From the NCBI RefSeq assembly GCF_947496195.1, contig NZ_CANMBY010000001.1, positions 1,426,001 to 1,490,000 on the forward strand: a DNA stretch of 64,000 nucleotides. The letters are read 5' to 3'. The notes beneath the pieces were generated by a model that saw nothing but the letters and a program-made list of their open reading frames with translations, was not told where the DNA came from and did not search any database. Each line of letters opens with the position of its first letter. Positions within the stretch are counted from its first letter, which is position 1. A program made the position numbers and the translations under genes. This document shows, piece by piece, positions 18,102-28,565 of this stretch. This DNA comes from an uncultured Polaribacter sp. Its GTDB lineage: Bacteria; Bacteroidota; Bacteroidia; Flavobacteriales; Flavobacteriaceae.

Positions 18102-20219
18102 ATGGCTAGAGATTTAAAATATACAAGAAATATTGGTATTGCAGCACATATTGATGCTGGTAAGACAACAACAACAGAACGTGTATTATATTACACAGGT
18201 GTTTCTCATAAAATTGGTGAAGTACATGATGGTGCTGCAACAATGGACTGGATGGAGCAAGAGCAAGAAAGAGGTATTACTATTACTTCTGCTGCAACTA
18301 CTTGTACATGGCAGTTTCCTTTAGAGAACGCTCAACCAACTCCTGATACTAAAGGTTATCACTTTAATATAATTGATACTCCTGGTCACGTAGATTTTAC
18401 TGTAGAGGTAAATAGATCATTACGTGTATTAGATGGTTTAGTATTTTTATTTTCTGCTGTTGATGGTGTAGAACCTCAATCAGAAACAAACTGGAGATTA
18501 GCAGATAATTATAAAGTGCCAAGAATTGGTTTCGTTAATAAAATGGATCGTCAAGGGTCTGATTTTATGAATGTAAATAAGCAGGTAAAAGAAATGTTAG
18601 GTTCTAATGCAGTACCTATTGTTTTACCTATTGGTGAAGAAGCTGATTTTAAAGGAATTGTAGATTTAGTTAAAAACAGAGCTATTGTGTGGCATGATGA
18701 AACACAAGGAGCAACATTTGACGTTATCGATATTCCTGAAGAATTAAAAGAAGAAGCAAGAGAATATAGAGCTTTATTAATAGAGGAAGTAGCTAGTTAT
18801 GATGAAGACTTGTTAGAAAAATTCATGGAAGATGAAGATTCTATCACTGAAGAAGAAATTCATGCTGCTTTAAGAGCTGCTGTTATGGATATGGCTATCA
18901 TACCTATGATCTGTGGTTCTGCATTTAAAAATAAAGGTGTACAATTCTTATTAGATGCTGTATGTCGTTACTTACCTTCTCCTTTAGATAGAGATAATAT
19001 TGTAGGTACAGATCCAGCAACTGGAGAGAAAATTACAAGAAAACCAGATGTAAAAGAGCCATTTGCTGCTTTAGCATTTAAGATTGCAACAGATCCTTTT
19101 GTAGGTCGTTTAGCTTTTTTTAGATCTTATTCAGGTAGATTAGATGCTGGTTCATACGTATTAAATAATCGTTCTGGAAAAAAAGAACGTATTTCAAGAA
19201 TATACCAAATGCATGCTAACAAGCAAAATGCATTAGATTTTATTGAGGCTGGAGATATTGGAGCTGCTGTTGGATTTAAATCTATCAAAACAGGAGACAC
19301 TTTATCTGATGAAAAAAATCCTATTGTATTAGAATCAATGGATTTCCCAGATCCAGTAATTGGTATTGCAGTTGAGCCTAAAACAAAAGCTGACGTTGAT
19401 AAGTTAGGTATGGCTTTAGGTAAATTAGCTGAAGAAGATCCAACATTTACTGTAAGAACTGATGAAGCTTCAGGTCAAACTATTATATCAGGAATGGGTG
19501 AGTTACACTTAGATATTATTGTAGATCGTTTAAAGCGTGAGTTTAAAGTAGATGTAAATCAAGGACAACCACAAGTTGAATACAAAGAAGCTATCACTGC
19601 ATCTGCAGATCACAGAGAAGTTTACAAGAAACAATCTGGTGGACGTGGTAAATTTGCTGATATTGTATTTACTATGGAGCCTGCAGATGAAGGTGTGCAA
19701 GGTTTACAGTTCGAATCTATAATCAAAGGTGGTAACGTTCCTAAAGAATTTGTTCCATCTGTAGAAAAAGGATTTAAAGAAGCAATGAAAAATGGTCCAT
19801 TAGCAGGTTATGAAATGGATTCTATGAAAGTTACTTTAAAGGATGGTTCATTCCACCCTGTAGATTCTGATCAGTTATCTTTCGAATTAGCTGCGAAATT
19901 AGGTTATAAAGCTGCTGCTAAAGCTGCTCAAGCTAAAATTATGGAGCCTATTATGAAGTTAGAGGTATTAACTCCAGAAGAAAATATGGGTGATATCGTA
20001 GGAGATTTAAACAGAAGAAGAGGTCAAGTATCTGACATGTCAGATAGAGCCGGTTCTAAAGTAGTAAAAGCTACTGTACCATTATCAGAAATGTTTGGTT
20101 ATGTAACTTCTTTAAGAACTATGTCTTCTGGTAGAGCAACTTCTACAATGGAATTTTCTCATTATGCAGAAACTCCATCTAACATTTCAGAAGAAGTAAT
20201 AGCAGCTGCTAAAGGTTAA
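18102..20219 (+). CDS. fusA: Elongation factor G
   Basis: 705 residues. The GTPase motifs are [13 protein letters not shown] (G1), the switch I threonine in [20 protein letters not shown] (G3) and NKMDR (G4). Domains II-V follow, including [16 protein letters not shown] in domain IV and [16 protein letters not shown] near the C-terminus. It drives translocation on the ribosome and works with RRF in recycling. It lies within rpsL-rpsG-fusA-rpsJ; tuf, which follows fusA in proteobacteria, is absent, as is usual in Bacteroidota. Confidence 0.98.
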   Translation: MARDLKYTRNIGIAAHIDAGKTTTTERVLYYTGVSHKIGEVHDGAATMDWMEQEQERGITITSAATTCTWQFPLENAQPTPDTKGYHFNIIDTPGHVDFTVEVNRSLRVLDGLVFLFSAVDGVEPQSETNWRLADNYKVPRIGFVNKMDRQGSDFMNVNKQVKEMLGSNAVPIVLPIGEEADFKGIVDLVKNRAIVWHDETQGATFDVIDIPEELKEEAREYRALLIEEVASYDEDLLEKFMEDEDSITEEEIHAALRAAVMDMAIIPMICGSAFKNKGVQFLLDAVCRYLPSPLDRDNIVGTDPATGEKITRKPDVKEPFAALAFKIATDPFVGRLAFFRSYSGRLDAGSYVLNNRSGKKERISRIYQMHANKQNALDFIEAGDIGAAVGFKSIKTGDTLSDEKNPIVLESMDFPDPVIGIAVEPKTKADVDKLGMALGKLAEEDPTFTVRTDEASGQTIISGMGELHLDIIVDRLKREFKVDVNQGQPQVEYKEAITASADHREVYKKQSGGRGKFADIVFTMEPADEGVQGLQFESIIKGGNVPKEFVPSVEKGFKEAMKNGPLAGYEMDSMKVTLKDGSFHPVDSDQLSFELAAKLGYKAAAKAAQAKIMEPIMKLEVLTPEENMGDIVGDLNRRRGQVSDMSDRAGSKVVKATVPLSEMFGYVTSLRTMSSGRATSTMEFSHYAETPSNISEEVIAAAKG

Positions 20220-20238
20220 TCTACTAATATTATAAAAG

Positions 20239-20544
20239 ATGAGTCAAAAAATTAGAATAAAATTAAAGTCTTACGATTACAATTTAGTAGATAAATCTGC
20301 TGAAAAAATAGTAAAGACGGTAAAAAGTACTGGAGCTGTAGTTAACGGTCCTATACCATTGCCAACACACAAAAAGATTTTTACAGTATTACGTTCTCCG
20401 CACGTAAACAAAAAATCTAGAGAGCAATTTCAATTAGCTGCTTACAAAAGATTGTTAGACATCTATAGTTCATCATCAAAAACTATCGATGCTTTAATGA
20501 AACTTGAGTTACCTAGTGGTGTTGAAGTTGAGATAAAAGTATAA
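20239..20544 (+). CDS. rpsJ: 30S ribosomal protein uS10 (NusE)
   Basis: 101 residues with the signature [20 protein letters not shown] and the loop residues of [18 protein letters not shown]. uS10 sits in the 30S head and also acts as NusE in antitermination with NusB. It closes the str transcript here, 19 bases after fusA, instead of opening the S10 operon as in E. coli; a promoter and leader follow it. Confidence 0.98.
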   Translation: MSQKIRIKLKSYDYNLVDKSAEKIVKTVKSTGAVVNGPIPLPTHKKIFTVLRSPHVNKKSREQFQLAAYKRLLDIYSSSSKTIDALMKLELPSGVEVEIKV

Positions 20545-20550
20545 TTTTAT

Positions 20551-20590
20551 AAATAACTTTCGGTTTATTTTGATAAACCGAAAGTTATTT
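20551..20590 (+). terminator. Perfect 17-bp hairpin after rpsJ
   Basis: Bases 20551-20567 pair perfectly with 20574-20590 around a six-base loop (TTTTGA). The trailing bases (ATACTTTTG) are only loosely T-rich, so termination may be partial. The loop and right arm are also part of the promoter for rplC, so one segment of DNA both ends the str unit and begins the next. Confidence 0.7.
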
Positions 20591-20599
20591 ATACTTTTG
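20570..20599 (+). promoter_or_regulatory. Promoter of the rplC-led ribosomal operon
   Basis: TTG at 20570-20572 and TACTTTTG at 20592-20599 are separated by 19 bases, a full match to the Bacteroidota consensus, and the extension GCAGCCC is common after such boxes. The TTG lies in the loop of the preceding hairpin. Transcription from here would give a leader of about 220 bases before rplC. Confidence 0.85.
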
Positions 20600-20605
20600 C
20601 AGCCC

Positions 20606-20825
20606 GAAATATAGTAGGGTGATACTATTTCTAATGAGATAGTTACATGTCCAGAGCGTTTCGCGAAGGAAAAACGGAAAAAACAGAATCAGCGTTGAAT
20701 TTGTTTTTGCGCTGTTTTTTTTGATTGAAATTTAGTGGACAAAAACCGAAACAATTGTTTCAAATAATTAATTAATAATAGACGCGCTGGATAAATAAGA
20801 TCTAATCGTCTAAAATTTTAACTAA
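20606..20825 (+). ncRNA. Structured leader of the rplC operon with a candidate attenuator
   Basis: The leader holds several pairings. A hairpin at about 20606-20631 has core ATAGTA (20611-20616) with TACTAT (20623-20628). TTCGCGAA is a palindrome at 20660. CAGCG (20690-20694) can pair with CGCTG (20710-20714), directly followed by eight T (20715-20722). A competing nine-base pairing joins AAAAAACAG (20678-20686) to 20712-20720. TAGACG (20779-20784) pairs with CGTCTA (20817-20822), just before the rplC start. A hairpin followed by T8 inside a leader looks like a premature terminator. In E. coli the S10 operon is attenuated by L4 (here rplD, the second gene). I infer an analogous role; no sequence family is recognised. 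Confidence 0.6.
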
Positions 20826-21443
20826 ATGTCTGGGTTAATAGGAAGAAAAATTGGAATGACCAGCTTATTTGACGAGAATGGGAAAAATATCCCTTGTACC
20901 GTAATTGAAGCAGGTCCTTGCGTTGTTACCCAAGTCAGAACCGAAGAGGTTGACGGATACAATGCGTTACAACTTGGTTTCGATGACAAAAAGGCGAAGA
21001 GTTCTAACAAAGCGTTAGACGGTCACTTTAAAAAAGCTGGCACCACTGCTAAAAAGAAAGTTGTTGAATTTCAAGGGTTTGAAGAAGAGTACAAATTAGG
21101 AGATTCTATCACAGTAGAGCATTTTGCTGAGGGAGAATTTGTTGATGTGTCAGGTGTTTCTAAAGGTAAAGGTTTTCAAGGTGTAGTAAAACGTCACGGT
21201 TTTGGTGGTGTAGGTCAAGCTACTCATGGTCAGCATAACCGTTTAAGAGCTCCTGGTTCTATTGGTGCTGCTTCTTATCCTGCAAGAGTATTCAAAGGAA
21301 TGCGTATGGCAGGAAGAATGGGTGGAGAAAAAGTGAAAGTACAAAACTTAAAAGTATTAAAAGTAGTTGCTGAAAAGAACTTACTTGTTGTAAAAGGTGC
21401 AATACCTGGTCACAAAAATGCTTTTGTAACTATTCAGAAATAA
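20826..21443 (+). CDS. rplC: 50S ribosomal protein uL3
   Basis: 205 residues starting [13 protein letters not shown]. The extended loop contains [19 protein letters not shown] and [19 protein letters not shown], which in all bacteria reaches toward the peptidyl-transferase centre. It is first of the S10-type gene run in this organism. Its stop codon overlaps the rplD start (TAATG), which implies translational coupling. Confidence 0.98.
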   Translation: MSGLIGRKIGMTSLFDENGKNIPCTVIEAGPCVVTQVRTEEVDGYNALQLGFDDKKAKSSNKALDGHFKKAGTTAKKKVVEFQGFEEEYKLGDSITVEHFAEGEFVDVSGVSKGKGFQGVVKRHGFGGVGQATHGQHNRLRAPGSIGAASYPARVFKGMRMAGRMGGEKVKVQNLKVLKVVAEKNLLVVKGAIPGHKNAFVTIQK

Positions 21444-22072
21444 TGAAAGTAGCAGTTTTAGATATTACAGGGAAAGATACAGGTAGAAAAGTTGAACTTT
21501 CTAAAGATGTATTTGGTATAGAGCCTAATGATCATGCTATTTATTTAGATGTTAAACAATACTTGGCAAATCAACGTCAAGGAACTCATAAATCTAAAGA
21601 AAGAGCTGAAATTGTTGGTTCTACAAGAAAGATAAAAAAACAAAAAGGAACTGGTACTGCTAGAGCAGGTTCTATCAAGTCTGGTGTTTTTAGAGGTGGA
21701 GGACGTATGTTTGGTCCAAGACCAAGAAATTATTCATTTAAATTGAATAAGAACTTAAAGCGTTTGGCTCGTAAGTCTGCTTTAAGTATTCAAGCAAATG
21801 ATAAAAACTTAGTGGTTGTTGAAGATTTTAATTTTGATGCACCAAAGACAAAAAACTTTGTTGATGTTTTAAAAGCTTTAGGATTAGATACAAAAAAATC
21901 ATTATTTGTTTTAAACGAAGAAAATACAAATGTGTATTTATCATCTCGTAACTTAAAAAACTCTAAAGTTGTAAAAGCTTCAGAAATTAATACTTATGGT
22001 GTTTTAAATGCTAATAAAGTAGTAATTACAGAAAGTTCTTTAGAAGGTATTAACTCAAACTTAAGCAAATAA
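21443..22072 (+). CDS. rplD: 50S ribosomal protein uL4
   Basis: 209 residues. The long internal loop lining the peptide exit tunnel is seen as [16 protein letters not shown] and [20 protein letters not shown]. In E. coli L4 also binds the leader of its own operon and represses it. Here the only long leader upstream precedes rplC, so that leader is the obvious candidate target. It overlaps rplC by one base. Confidence 0.98.
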   Translation: MKVAVLDITGKDTGRKVELSKDVFGIEPNDHAIYLDVKQYLANQRQGTHKSKERAEIVGSTRKIKKQKGTGTARAGSIKSGVFRGGGRMFGPRPRNYSFKLNKNLKRLARKSALSIQANDKNLVVVEDFNFDAPKTKNFVDVLKALGLDTKKSLFVLNEENTNVYLSSRNLKNSKVVKASEINTYGVLNANKVVITESSLEGINSNLSK

Positions 22073-22076
22073 GGTC

Positions 22077-22367
22077 ATGAGTATATTAATAAAACCGATT
22101 ATAACAGAAAAAGCAACAAACGATAGTGAATTATTCAATCGTTATGCATTTGTTGTAGATAAAAATGCTAATAAAGTAGAAATCAAAGATGCTGTAGAAT
22201 CAGCTTATGGAGTTTCTATTTCTAGTGTAAAAACGCTTAATTATCCAATACAAAGAAATACGAAGTATACTAAAAAAGGTTTAGTTACTGGTATTAAAAG
22301 TGGATACAAAAAAGCTATTGTACAATTAGCAGAAGGAGATAGTATTGATTTTTATAACAATCTTTAA
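22077..22367 (+). CDS. rplW: 50S ribosomal protein uL23
   Basis: 96 residues, opening with [18 protein letters not shown] and containing [22 protein letters not shown], the conserved core. uL23 lies at the tunnel exit and docks trigger factor and SRP. It is spaced four bases from rplD and 11 from rplB. Confidence 0.97.
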   Translation: MSILIKPIITEKATNDSELFNRYAFVVDKNANKVEIKDAVESAYGVSISSVKTLNYPIQRNTKYTKKGLVTGIKSGYKKAIVQLAEGDSIDFYNNL

Positions 22368-22378
22368 GAAAAGACGAA

Positions 22379-23203
22379 ATGTCAGTTAGAAAATTAAAAC
22401 CAATAACACCAGGTCAGCGTTTTAGAGTTGTAAATGGGTTCGACACCATAACAACTGATAAGCCGGAAAAAAGTTTACTTGTACCGCAAAAAAGATCTGG
22501 AGGTCGTAACAATCAGGGTAGAATGACAACTCGTAATATTGGAGGTGGTCATAAACAAAAATATCGTATTATCGATTTTAAAAGAGATAAAAGCGGTGTT
22601 CCTGCTACAGTAAAAACTATAGAGTACGATCCAAATCGTACAGCATTTATTGCTTTAGTTCATTATGCTGATGGAGAAAAAAGATACGTAATAGCTCAAA
22701 ATGGTTTACAAGTTGGGCAAACAATAGTATCAGGTTCTGGTTCAGCACCAGAAATAGGAAACGCAATGCCTTTAAGTGAAATACCTTTAGGTACTACAAT
22801 TTCTTGTATAGAGTTAAGACCAGGACAAGGAGCTGTTATGGCTCGTTCAGCAGGTTCATTTGCTCAGTTAATGGCAAGAGAAGATAAATATGCAACTGTT
22901 AAGTTACCTTCTGGTGAAACAAGATTAATATTGTTAACCTGTATGGCAACAATAGGTGTTGTTTCTAATTCAGACCATCAATTATTAGTATCTGGTAAAG
23001 CAGGTAGAAGCAGATGGTTAGGTAGAAGACCTAGAACTAATGCAGTTAGAATGAACCCAGTTGATCACCCAATGGGAGGTGGTGAAGGACGTTCTTCTGG
23101 AGGTCATCCAAGATCTAGAAATGGTATTCCTGCAAAAGGATTTAAGACTAGATCTAAAACTAAGGCAAGTAATAAATATATTATAGAACGTAGAAAGAAA
23201 TAA
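22379..23203 (+). CDS. rplB: 50S ribosomal protein uL2
   Basis: 274 residues. The C-terminal signature [20 protein letters not shown] contains the conserved histidine near the peptidyl-transferase centre. The central SH3-like and OB folds are seen around [20 protein letters not shown]. It supports subunit association and assembly of the catalytic centre. Confidence 0.98.
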   Translation: MSVRKLKPITPGQRFRVVNGFDTITTDKPEKSLLVPQKRSGGRNNQGRMTTRNIGGGHKQKYRIIDFKRDKSGVPATVKTIEYDPNRTAFIALVHYADGEKRYVIAQNGLQVGQTIVSGSGSAPEIGNAMPLSEIPLGTTISCIELRPGQGAVMARSAGSFAQLMAREDKYATVKLPSGETRLILLTCMATIGVVSNSDHQLLVSGKAGRSRWLGRRPRTNAVRMNPVDHPMGGGEGRSSGGHPRSRNGIPAKGFKTRSKTKASNKYIIERRKK

Positions 23204-23210
23204 GTAAGAT

Positions 23211-23489
23211 ATGGCAAGATCATTAAAAAAAGGACCTTACGTTCACTATAAGTTAGAGAGAAAGGTATTGGCTAATGTTGAGTCTGGTAACAAATCAGTA
23301 ATTAAAACATGGTCTAGAGCTAGTATGATTACACCTGATTTTGTTGGACAAACAATTGCAGTTCATAATGGACGTCAGTTTGTTCCAGTATATGTAACTG
23401 AAAACATGGTAGGTCATAAATTAGGAGAATTTTCACCAACTCGTTCTTTTAGAGGACATGCTGGTGCTAAAAATAAAGGTAAAAAATAG
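23211..23489 (+). CDS. rpsS: 30S ribosomal protein uS19
   Basis: 92 residues, [19 protein letters not shown] at the start and the signature [19 protein letters not shown] near residues 62-80. It forms a dimer with uS13 at the top of the 30S head. It is spaced seven bases from rplB and five from rplV. Confidence 0.98.
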   Translation: MARSLKKGPYVHYKLERKVLANVESGNKSVIKTWSRASMITPDFVGQTIAVHNGRQFVPVYVTENMVGHKLGEFSPTRSFRGHAGAKNKGKK

Positions 23490-23494
23490 TAGGT

Positions 23495-23899
23495 ATGGGA
23501 AGTCGTAAACACAACATGGCACAACAGTTAAAGGAAGCTAGAAAGCAAAGAGCATTTGCTAAGCTTACTAACTGTCCTACGTCACCAAGAAAAATGCGTT
23601 TAGTTGCTGATCAAATTAGAGGTGTAGAGGTCGAAAAAGCTTTACAAATCTTAAAATTTAGCCCTAAAGAAGCATCAAGAAACTTAGAGAAATTATTGTT
23701 ATCTGCTATAGCTAATTGGCAAGCTAAAAACGAAGATGCAAGTATCGAAGATGCTGGTTTATTTGTTCAAACAATTTGCGTAGATAGTGCAGGTATGTTA
23801 AAAAGATTAAGACCAGCTCCTCAAGGTCGTGCACACAGAATTCGTAAGCGTTCTAATCACGTTACTTTAGAGTTAGGTAGTAAAAATTTAAGCAATTAA
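23495..23899 (+). CDS. rplV: 50S ribosomal protein uL22
   Basis: 134 residues. The core starts at [20 protein letters not shown] and ends with the tunnel hairpin [20 protein letters not shown]. The N-terminus has about 17 basic residues before the core ([19 protein letters not shown]), as is usual in Bacteroidota, so the ATG at 23495 is preferred to the internal Met8. It lines the exit tunnel together with uL4. Confidence 0.96.
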   Translation: MGSRKHNMAQQLKEARKQRAFAKLTNCPTSPRKMRLVADQIRGVEVEKALQILKFSPKEASRNLEKLLLSAIANWQAKNEDASIEDAGLFVQTICVDSAGMLKRLRPAPQGRAHRIRKRSNHVTLELGSKNLSN

Positions 23900-23911
23900 T
23901 CAAAGTATAAA

Positions 23912-24628
23912 ATGGGACAAAAAACAAATCCAATAGGAAATCGTTTAGGAATTATCAGAGGATGGGAATCAAATTGGTATGGAGGTAATGATTACGGAGA
24001 TAAAATTGCTGAAGACGATAAAATTAGAAAATATATACATGCTAGATTATCTAAAGCTAGTGTGTCTAGAGTAATCATTGAGCGTACTTTAAAACTTATC
24101 ACAGTTACTATAACAACATCAAGACCTGGTATTATTATTGGTAAAGGTGGACAAGAAGTAGATAAGTTAAAAGAAGAGCTTAAGAAAATTACAGGTAAAG
24201 AAGTTCAAATTAATATTTTTGAGATTAAGCGCCCTGAATTAGATGCAAGATTAGTAGCAACTAGTATAGCACGTCAAATCGAAAATAGAATTTCTTATAA
24301 GAGAGCTATCAAAATGGCTATTACTGCCACTATGAGAATGAATGCTGAAGGTATCAAAGTTCAAATTTCTGGACGTTTAAATGGTGCTGAAATGGCAAGA
24401 TCTGAGCACTTCAAAGAAGGAAGAATTCCTTTATCTACATTTAGAGCAGATATAGATTATGCTTTAGTAGAAGCTCATACTACTTATGGTAGACTTGGTA
24501 TTAAAGTATGGATTATGAAAGGTGAGGTTTATGGTAAAAGAGAATTATCTCCATTAGTTGGTTTATCTAAAAAGCAAGGTGGTGGAAAAGGAGATAGATC
24601 TAAACGTAATCCTCGTAGAAGAAAATAA
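23912..24628 (+). CDS. rpsC: 30S ribosomal protein uS3
   Basis: 238 residues. It has [18 protein letters not shown] at the start, a KH domain with [20 protein letters not shown] and the C-terminal signature [15 protein letters not shown]. The Lys/Arg-rich tail ends [10 protein letters not shown]. It forms the mRNA entry site and contributes to helicase activity. It is spaced 12 bases from rplV. Confidence 0.98.
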   Translation: MGQKTNPIGNRLGIIRGWESNWYGGNDYGDKIAEDDKIRKYIHARLSKASVSRVIIERTLKLITVTITTSRPGIIIGKGGQEVDKLKEELKKITGKEVQINIFEIKRPELDARLVATSIARQIENRISYKRAIKMAITATMRMNAEGIKVQISGRLNGAEMARSEHFKEGRIPLSTFRADIDYALVEAHTTYGRLGIKVWIMKGEVYGKRELSPLVGLSKKQGGGKGDRSKRNPRRRK

Positions 24629-24650
24629 TTTATAAAATTAGAGACTTAAG

Positions 24651-25082
24651 ATGTTACAGCCAAAAAGAGTAAAATACCGTAAGGTACAGAAAGGCAAAGG
24701 AAATATGTCTGGTAATTCTCAAAGAGGAAATCAACTTTCTAACGGAATGTTTGGTATTAAATCTTTAGACCAGAACTTATTAACTTCACGTCAAATTGAA
24801 GCAGCTCGTATTGCAGCTACTCGTTACATGAAGAGAGAAGGTCAATTATGGATTAAAATATTTCCAGATAAACCTATTACCAAAAAACCATTAGAAGTAC
24901 GTATGGGTAAAGGTAAAGGTGCACCAGATCATTTTGTTGCTGTTGTAAAACCAGGTAGAATTTTGTTTGAAGTTGGTGGTGTGCCAATGAATATTGCAAA
25001 AGAAGCTTTACGTTTAGCAGCTCAAAAATTACCAGTAAAAACAAAATTTGTAATTGCTAGAGATTTCGATTTCAAAGCATAA
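24651..25082 (+). CDS. rplP: 50S ribosomal protein uL16
   Basis: 143 residues, starting [15 protein letters not shown] and carrying [20 protein letters not shown] and [19 protein letters not shown]. It contacts A-site tRNA and is needed late in 50S assembly. The conserved Arg in the RMGKGKG segment, a target of the YcfD oxygenase in other bacteria, is present. Confidence 0.98.
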   Translation: MLQPKRVKYRKVQKGKGNMSGNSQRGNQLSNGMFGIKSLDQNLLTSRQIEAARIAATRYMKREGQLWIKIFPDKPITKKPLEVRMGKGKGAPDHFVAVVKPGRILFEVGGVPMNIAKEALRLAAQKLPVKTKFVIARDFDFKA

Positions 25083-25093
25083 TTCTATACACT

Positions 25094-25285
25094 ATGAAAC
25101 AATCAGAAATTAAAGAATTATCTACAGCTGATCTTAATGAAAAGTTGGGAGCGATGCAAAAGAATTATACTGATCTTAAGATGGCTCACGCAATAACTCC
25201 ATTGGAAAACCCATTGCAGTTGAGAAGCTTAAGAAGAACTGTTGCAAGAATTGCAACAGAATTAACAAAAAGAGAATTACAATAA
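25094..25285 (+). CDS. rpmC: 50S ribosomal protein uL29
   Basis: 63 residues of two antiparallel helices: MKQSEIKELSTADLNEKL and LENPLQLRSLRRTVARIATE. It sits near the tunnel exit beside uL23. It is placed between rplP and rpsQ, as in nearly all bacteria. Confidence 0.97.
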   Translation: MKQSEIKELSTADLNEKLGAMQKNYTDLKMAHAITPLENPLQLRSLRRTVARIATELTKRELQ

Positions 25286-25305
25286 TTCTATAGTCAGTTT
25301 TAAAG

Positions 25306-25563
25306 ATGGAAAAAAGAAATCTTAGAAAAGAGAGAATTGGTGTAGTTTCAAGTAACAAAATGGAGAAATCTATCGTTGTTTCAGAAACTAAAAGAGTTAA
25401 ACACCCAATGTACGGTAAATTCGTTTTAAAAACGAAAAAGTATGTTGCACACGACGAACAGAATGATTGCAACGAAGGAGATACTGTTAGAATCATGGAA
25501 ACAAGACCTATGAGTAAATCTAAACGTTGGAGATTAGTAGAAATCCTAGAAAGAGCTAAATAA
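25306..25563 (+). CDS. rpsQ: 30S ribosomal protein uS17
   Basis: 85 residues with the OB-fold segments [19 protein letters not shown] and [20 protein letters not shown]. It binds 16S rRNA early in assembly. It is followed after one base by rplN. Confidence 0.97.
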   Translation: MEKRNLRKERIGVVSSNKMEKSIVVSETKRVKHPMYGKFVLKTKKYVAHDEQNDCNEGDTVRIMETRPMSKSKRWRLVEILERAK

Positions 25564-25564
25564 T

Positions 25565-25933
25565 ATGTTACAGACAGAATCAAGATTAAAAGTAGCAGAT
25601 AATACTGGAGCTAAAGAAGTTTTAGTAATTAGAGTTTTAGGAGGAACAAAAAAACGTTACGCTTCAATTGGAGATAAAATTGTTGTAACTGTTAAATCTG
25701 CAACTCCTAACGGAACTGTAAAAAAAGGTCAAGTATCTAGAGCAGTTGTTGTAAGAACTAAAAAAGAAGTTAGACGTAAAGACGGATCTTACATCAGATT
25801 CGACGATAATGCTTGTGTACTTTTAAATCCTACAGAGGAAATGAGAGGTACTCGTGTGTTTGGACCAGTTGCACGTGAACTTCGTGAGAAACAATTCATG
25901 AAAATAGTATCATTAGCACCTGAAGTGCTTTAA
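25565..25933 (+). CDS. rplN: 50S ribosomal protein uL14
   Basis: 122 residues. It starts [19 protein letters not shown] and contains [16 protein letters not shown] and the signature [18 protein letters not shown]. It contributes to intersubunit bridges and is the binding site of the silencing factor RsfS. It opens the spc-type run but has no promoter or gap in front of it here. Confidence 0.98.
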   Translation: MLQTESRLKVADNTGAKEVLVIRVLGGTKKRYASIGDKIVVTVKSATPNGTVKKGQVSRAVVVRTKKEVRRKDGSYIRFDDNACVLLNPTEEMRGTRVFGPVARELREKQFMKIVSLAPEVL

Positions 25934-25944
25934 ATCATTATAAA

Positions 25945-26247
25945 ATGAAGAAGTTCAAAATAAAATCAGGAGATACTGTAAAAGTAATTGCAGGAGATCA
26001 CAAAGGAACAGAAGGTAAAGTTTTACAAATCATTAAAGATAAAGATAGAGTTTTAGTAGAAGGTGTAAACTTAGTATCTAAGCACACTAAACCTAGCGCT
26101 CAAAATCCTCAAGGTGGTATTGTAAAAAAAGAAGCTTCATTACATATATCTAACGTTATGTTAGTAGAAGATGGTGTTGCTGTAAGAGTAGGTTATCAAG
26201 TTGATGGAGATACTAAATCTAGAATCTCTAAAAAAACTAAAAAATAA
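25945..26247 (+). CDS. rplX: 50S ribosomal protein uL24
   Basis: 100 residues with the KOW motif [20 protein letters not shown] and the signature [15 protein letters not shown]. It is an early assembly initiator of the 50S subunit. The length is normal for Bacteroidota. It is spaced 11 bases from rplN. Confidence 0.97.
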   Translation: MKKFKIKSGDTVKVIAGDHKGTEGKVLQIIKDKDRVLVEGVNLVSKHTKPSAQNPQGGIVKKEASLHISNVMLVEDGVAVRVGYQVDGDTKSRISKKTKK

Positions 26248-26255
26248 GAGTAATC

Positions 26256-26807
26256 ATGAGTTACGTACCAAGATTAAAAGCAGAATATAAAGAAAGAGTT
26301 ATAAAGGCTCTTACTGAAGAATTCAGTTATAAGAATGTAATGCAGGTTCCAAAATTAGAAAAGATTGTTGTTTCTAAAGGAGTTGGTGCTGCAATTGCAG
26401 ATAAGAAATTAATAGATTATGCTGTAGAAGAATTGACTAAAATTACAGGTCAAAAAGCAATCTCTACAATGTCTAAGAAAGATGTTGCGTCATTTAAATT
26501 ACGTAAAGGAATGCCTATTGGTGTAAAAGTTACGTTAAGAGGTGATAAAATGTACGAATTTTTAGACAGATTAGTTACTGCATCTTTACCACGTGTAAGA
26601 GATTTTAACGGAATAAAAGCTAATGGTTTTGATGGAAGAGGTAATTACAATTTAGGAATTACTGAACAAATCATCTACCCAGAAATTAATATTGACCAAG
26701 TAAAGAAAATAAACGGTATGGATATTACTTTTGTAACATCTGCAAATACTGATAAAGAAGCAAAGTCATTATTAGGAGAATTAGGTTTACCATTTAAAAA
26801 AAATTAA
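26256..26807 (+). CDS. rplE: 50S ribosomal protein uL5
   Basis: 183 residues. Conserved segments are [33 protein letters not shown] and [20 protein letters not shown]. It binds 5S rRNA and contacts P-site tRNA. In E. coli the S8 repressor binds near the start of this gene; no equivalent spacer is present here, because only eight bases separate it from rplX. Confidence 0.98.
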   Translation: MSYVPRLKAEYKERVIKALTEEFSYKNVMQVPKLEKIVVSKGVGAAIADKKLIDYAVEELTKITGQKAISTMSKKDVASFKLRKGMPIGVKVTLRGDKMYEFLDRLVTASLPRVRDFNGIKANGFDGRGNYNLGITEQIIYPEINIDQVKKINGMDITFVTSANTDKEAKSLLGELGLPFKKN

Positions 26808-26810
26808 GGA

Positions 26811-27080
26811 ATGGCTAAAGAATCAATGAAAGCTCGCGAACGTAAAAGAGCAAAAACTGTTGCAAAATATGCTGAAAAAAGAAAAGCTTTAAAAGAAGCT
26901 GGAGATTATGAAGCATTGCAAAAATTACCAAAAAATGCATCACCAGTAAGAATGCACAATAGATGTAAATTAACTGGTCGTCCAAAAGGATATATGAGAC
27001 AATTTGGTATTTCTCGTGTAACGTTTCGTGAAATGGCTAATCAAGGATTAATACCAGGTGTTAAAAAAGCCAGCTGGTAA
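26811..27080 (+). CDS. rpsN: 30S ribosomal protein uS14, zinc-free form
   Basis: 89 residues: the long form lacking the CxxC...CxxC zinc ribbon of the 61-residue type. The signature [19 protein letters not shown] keeps a single Cys. It belongs to the 30S head. Its stop is followed by a terminator-like hairpin, so the transcript may partly end here before rpsH. Confidence 0.98.
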   Translation: MAKESMKARERKRAKTVAKYAEKRKALKEAGDYEALQKLPKNASPVRMHNRCKLTGRPKGYMRQFGISRVTFREMANQGLIPGVKKASW

Positions 27081-27103
27081 AAATCAAAATAAACCATACA
27101 AAT

Positions 27104-27142
27104 AAAAATAGAATGTGTATCTTTGCACGCTCTATTTTTTTT
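27104..27142 (+). terminator. Terminator-like hairpin after rpsN with a -7 box in its loop
   Basis: AAAAATAGA (27104-27112) pairs with 27131-27139, followed inward by one mismatch, one G-T and three more pairs. The T-run is eight bases (27135-27142). The loop is TATCTTTG (27118-27125), a full TAnnTTTG box, although no TTG is found 18-20 bases before it. It marks a break inside the ribosomal cluster. Confidence 0.65.
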
Positions 27143-27241
27143 GAGTATTAGAATTTTAACTGATTATAGGTTCAATTATCACAGAGTAATCTGTAAGTAA
27201 AATAGAGATATTTGAAAACCGTAATCGCAATTTAAATAAAT
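27143..27241 (+). ncRNA. Leader-like spacer before rpsH
   Basis: About 100 bases between the hairpin and rpsH, far longer than the 3-25 base spacers elsewhere in the cluster. It contains a small hairpin, ACAGA (27181-27185) with TCTGT (27190-27194). S8, encoded by rpsH, is the known repressor of the spc operon in E. coli. A regulatory role here is inferred from position only. Confidence 0.4.
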
Positions 27242-27640
27242 ATGTATACAGATCCAATTGCGGATTTTCTTACAAGAGTAAGAAATGCTATTGCTGCGGG
27301 ACACAGAGTAGTAGAAATTCCAGCTTCAAACTTGAAGAAGGAAATGACTAAAATTTTGTTCGATCAAGGTTATATCTTAAGTTATCAATTTAATGATGAT
27401 AAAGTTCAAGGAACTATCAAGATAGCTTTAAAGTATGACAAAGACACAAAAGAGTCAGTAATTAGAAAAATCCAACGAATTAGCACACCAGGTTTACGTA
27501 AATACGTGGCTTCTAAAGAGATGCCAAGAGTATTAAACGGTCTTGGAATTGCTATTGTTTCTACATCAAAAGGTGTAATGACAAACAAGAAAGCTCGTTT
27601 AGAGAACGTTGGAGGAGAAGTTTTATGTTACGTTTATTAA
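27242..27640 (+). CDS. rpsH: 30S ribosomal protein uS8
   Basis: 132 residues. It starts [20 protein letters not shown] and ends with the signature [20 protein letters not shown] and GGEVLCYVY. It binds helix 21 of 16S rRNA and in enterobacteria represses the spc operon. It is the first gene after the break at 27.1 kb. Confidence 0.98.
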   Translation: MYTDPIADFLTRVRNAIAAGHRVVEIPASNLKKEMTKILFDQGYILSYQFNDDKVQGTIKIALKYDKDTKESVIRKIQRISTPGLRKYVASKEMPRVLNGLGIAIVSTSKGVMTNKKARLENVGGEVLCYVY

Positions 27641-27651
27641 AATCTTGAGAA

Positions 27652-28197
27652 ATGAGTAGAATAGGAAACAATCCAGTTAGCATTCCACAAGGTGTAGATG
27701 TAAACATTAAAGACAACGAAATTACAGTAAAGGGTAAGTTAGGTGAGTTAACTCAAACAATTTCTAACGGTATTTCTGTAAAAGTAGAAGACAATGCTGT
27801 TGTATGTGAAAGAGCATCAGACAGTAAAGATCACAAAGCTCAACATGGTTTAATGAGATCTTTAGTTAACAACATGATTGAAGGTGTTAGTAAAGGATGG
27901 ACTAAAGAATTAGAATTAGTAGGTGTAGGTTATAGAGCTTCAAATCAAGGGCAAAAATTAGATTTAGCTTTAGGTTTTTCTCATAATATTGTTTTAGAAT
28001 TAGCTCCTGAAGTTAAAGTTGAAACTGTTTCAGAAAAAGGTAAAAACCCAATTATAAAATTAACTTCATTTGATAAGCAATTAGTTGGTCAAGTAGCAGC
28101 TAAAATTCGTGGTTTCCGTAGACCAGAGCCTTATAAAGGAAAAGGAGTTAAGTTTGTAGGTGAACAATTAAGAAGAAAAGCAGGTAAATCTGCATAA
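27652..28197 (+). CDS. rplF: 50S ribosomal protein uL6
   Basis: 181 residues of two similar alpha/beta domains. [17 protein letters not shown] starts it, and the C-terminal signature [21 protein letters not shown] is nearly invariant. It lies near the factor-binding site and is required for late 50S maturation. It is spaced 11 bases from rpsH. Confidence 0.98.
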   Translation: MSRIGNNPVSIPQGVDVNIKDNEITVKGKLGELTQTISNGISVKVEDNAVVCERASDSKDHKAQHGLMRSLVNNMIEGVSKGWTKELELVGVGYRASNQGQKLDLALGFSHNIVLELAPEVKVETVSEKGKNPIIKLTSFDKQLVGQVAAKIRGFRRPEPYKGKGVKFVGEQLRRKAGKSA

Positions 28198-28208
28198 TTA
28201 TAAGAATT

Positions 28209-28559
28209 ATGGCATTATCAAAGCTACAAAGAAGAGCAAGAATTAAAAACAGAATTAGAAAGATTGTTTCTGGTACAGCAAATAAACCAAGACTTTCTGT
28301 TTATAGAAGTAATAAAGAAATTTACGCTCAGTTAGTAGATGATATTAATGGAGTAACATTAGCTTCAGTATCATCTAGAAGTAAAGAAATAAAAGCAAGC
28401 ACAAAAGCTGAAGCTTCTGCTGCTGTAGGAAAAGCAATTGCAGAAAAAGCTACTAAAGTTGGAGTTGAAACTGTTGCTTTTGATAGAAATGGTTATTTAT
28501 ACCATGGTAGAGTTAAAGTATTAGCAGACGCTGCAAGAGAAGCTGGTTTAAAATTTTAA
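28209..28559 (+). CDS. rplR: 50S ribosomal protein uL18
   Basis: 116 residues. The basic N-terminus ([17 protein letters not shown]) precedes [18 protein letters not shown], and the end is [20 protein letters not shown]. It binds 5S rRNA with uL5. It is spaced 11 bases from rplF and six from rpsE. Confidence 0.98.
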   Translation: MALSKLQRRARIKNRIRKIVSGTANKPRLSVYRSNKEIYAQLVDDINGVTLASVSSRSKEIKASTKAEASAAVGKAIAEKATKVGVETVAFDRNGYLYHGRVKVLADAAREAGLKF

Positions 28560-28565
28560 GAAATT

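Noticed and set aside
20239..20544. rpsJ as first gene of an S10 operon
   Set aside because: rpsJ follows fusA by 19 bases without a promoter, while a full promoter and leader follow it, so it belongs to the str unit here.
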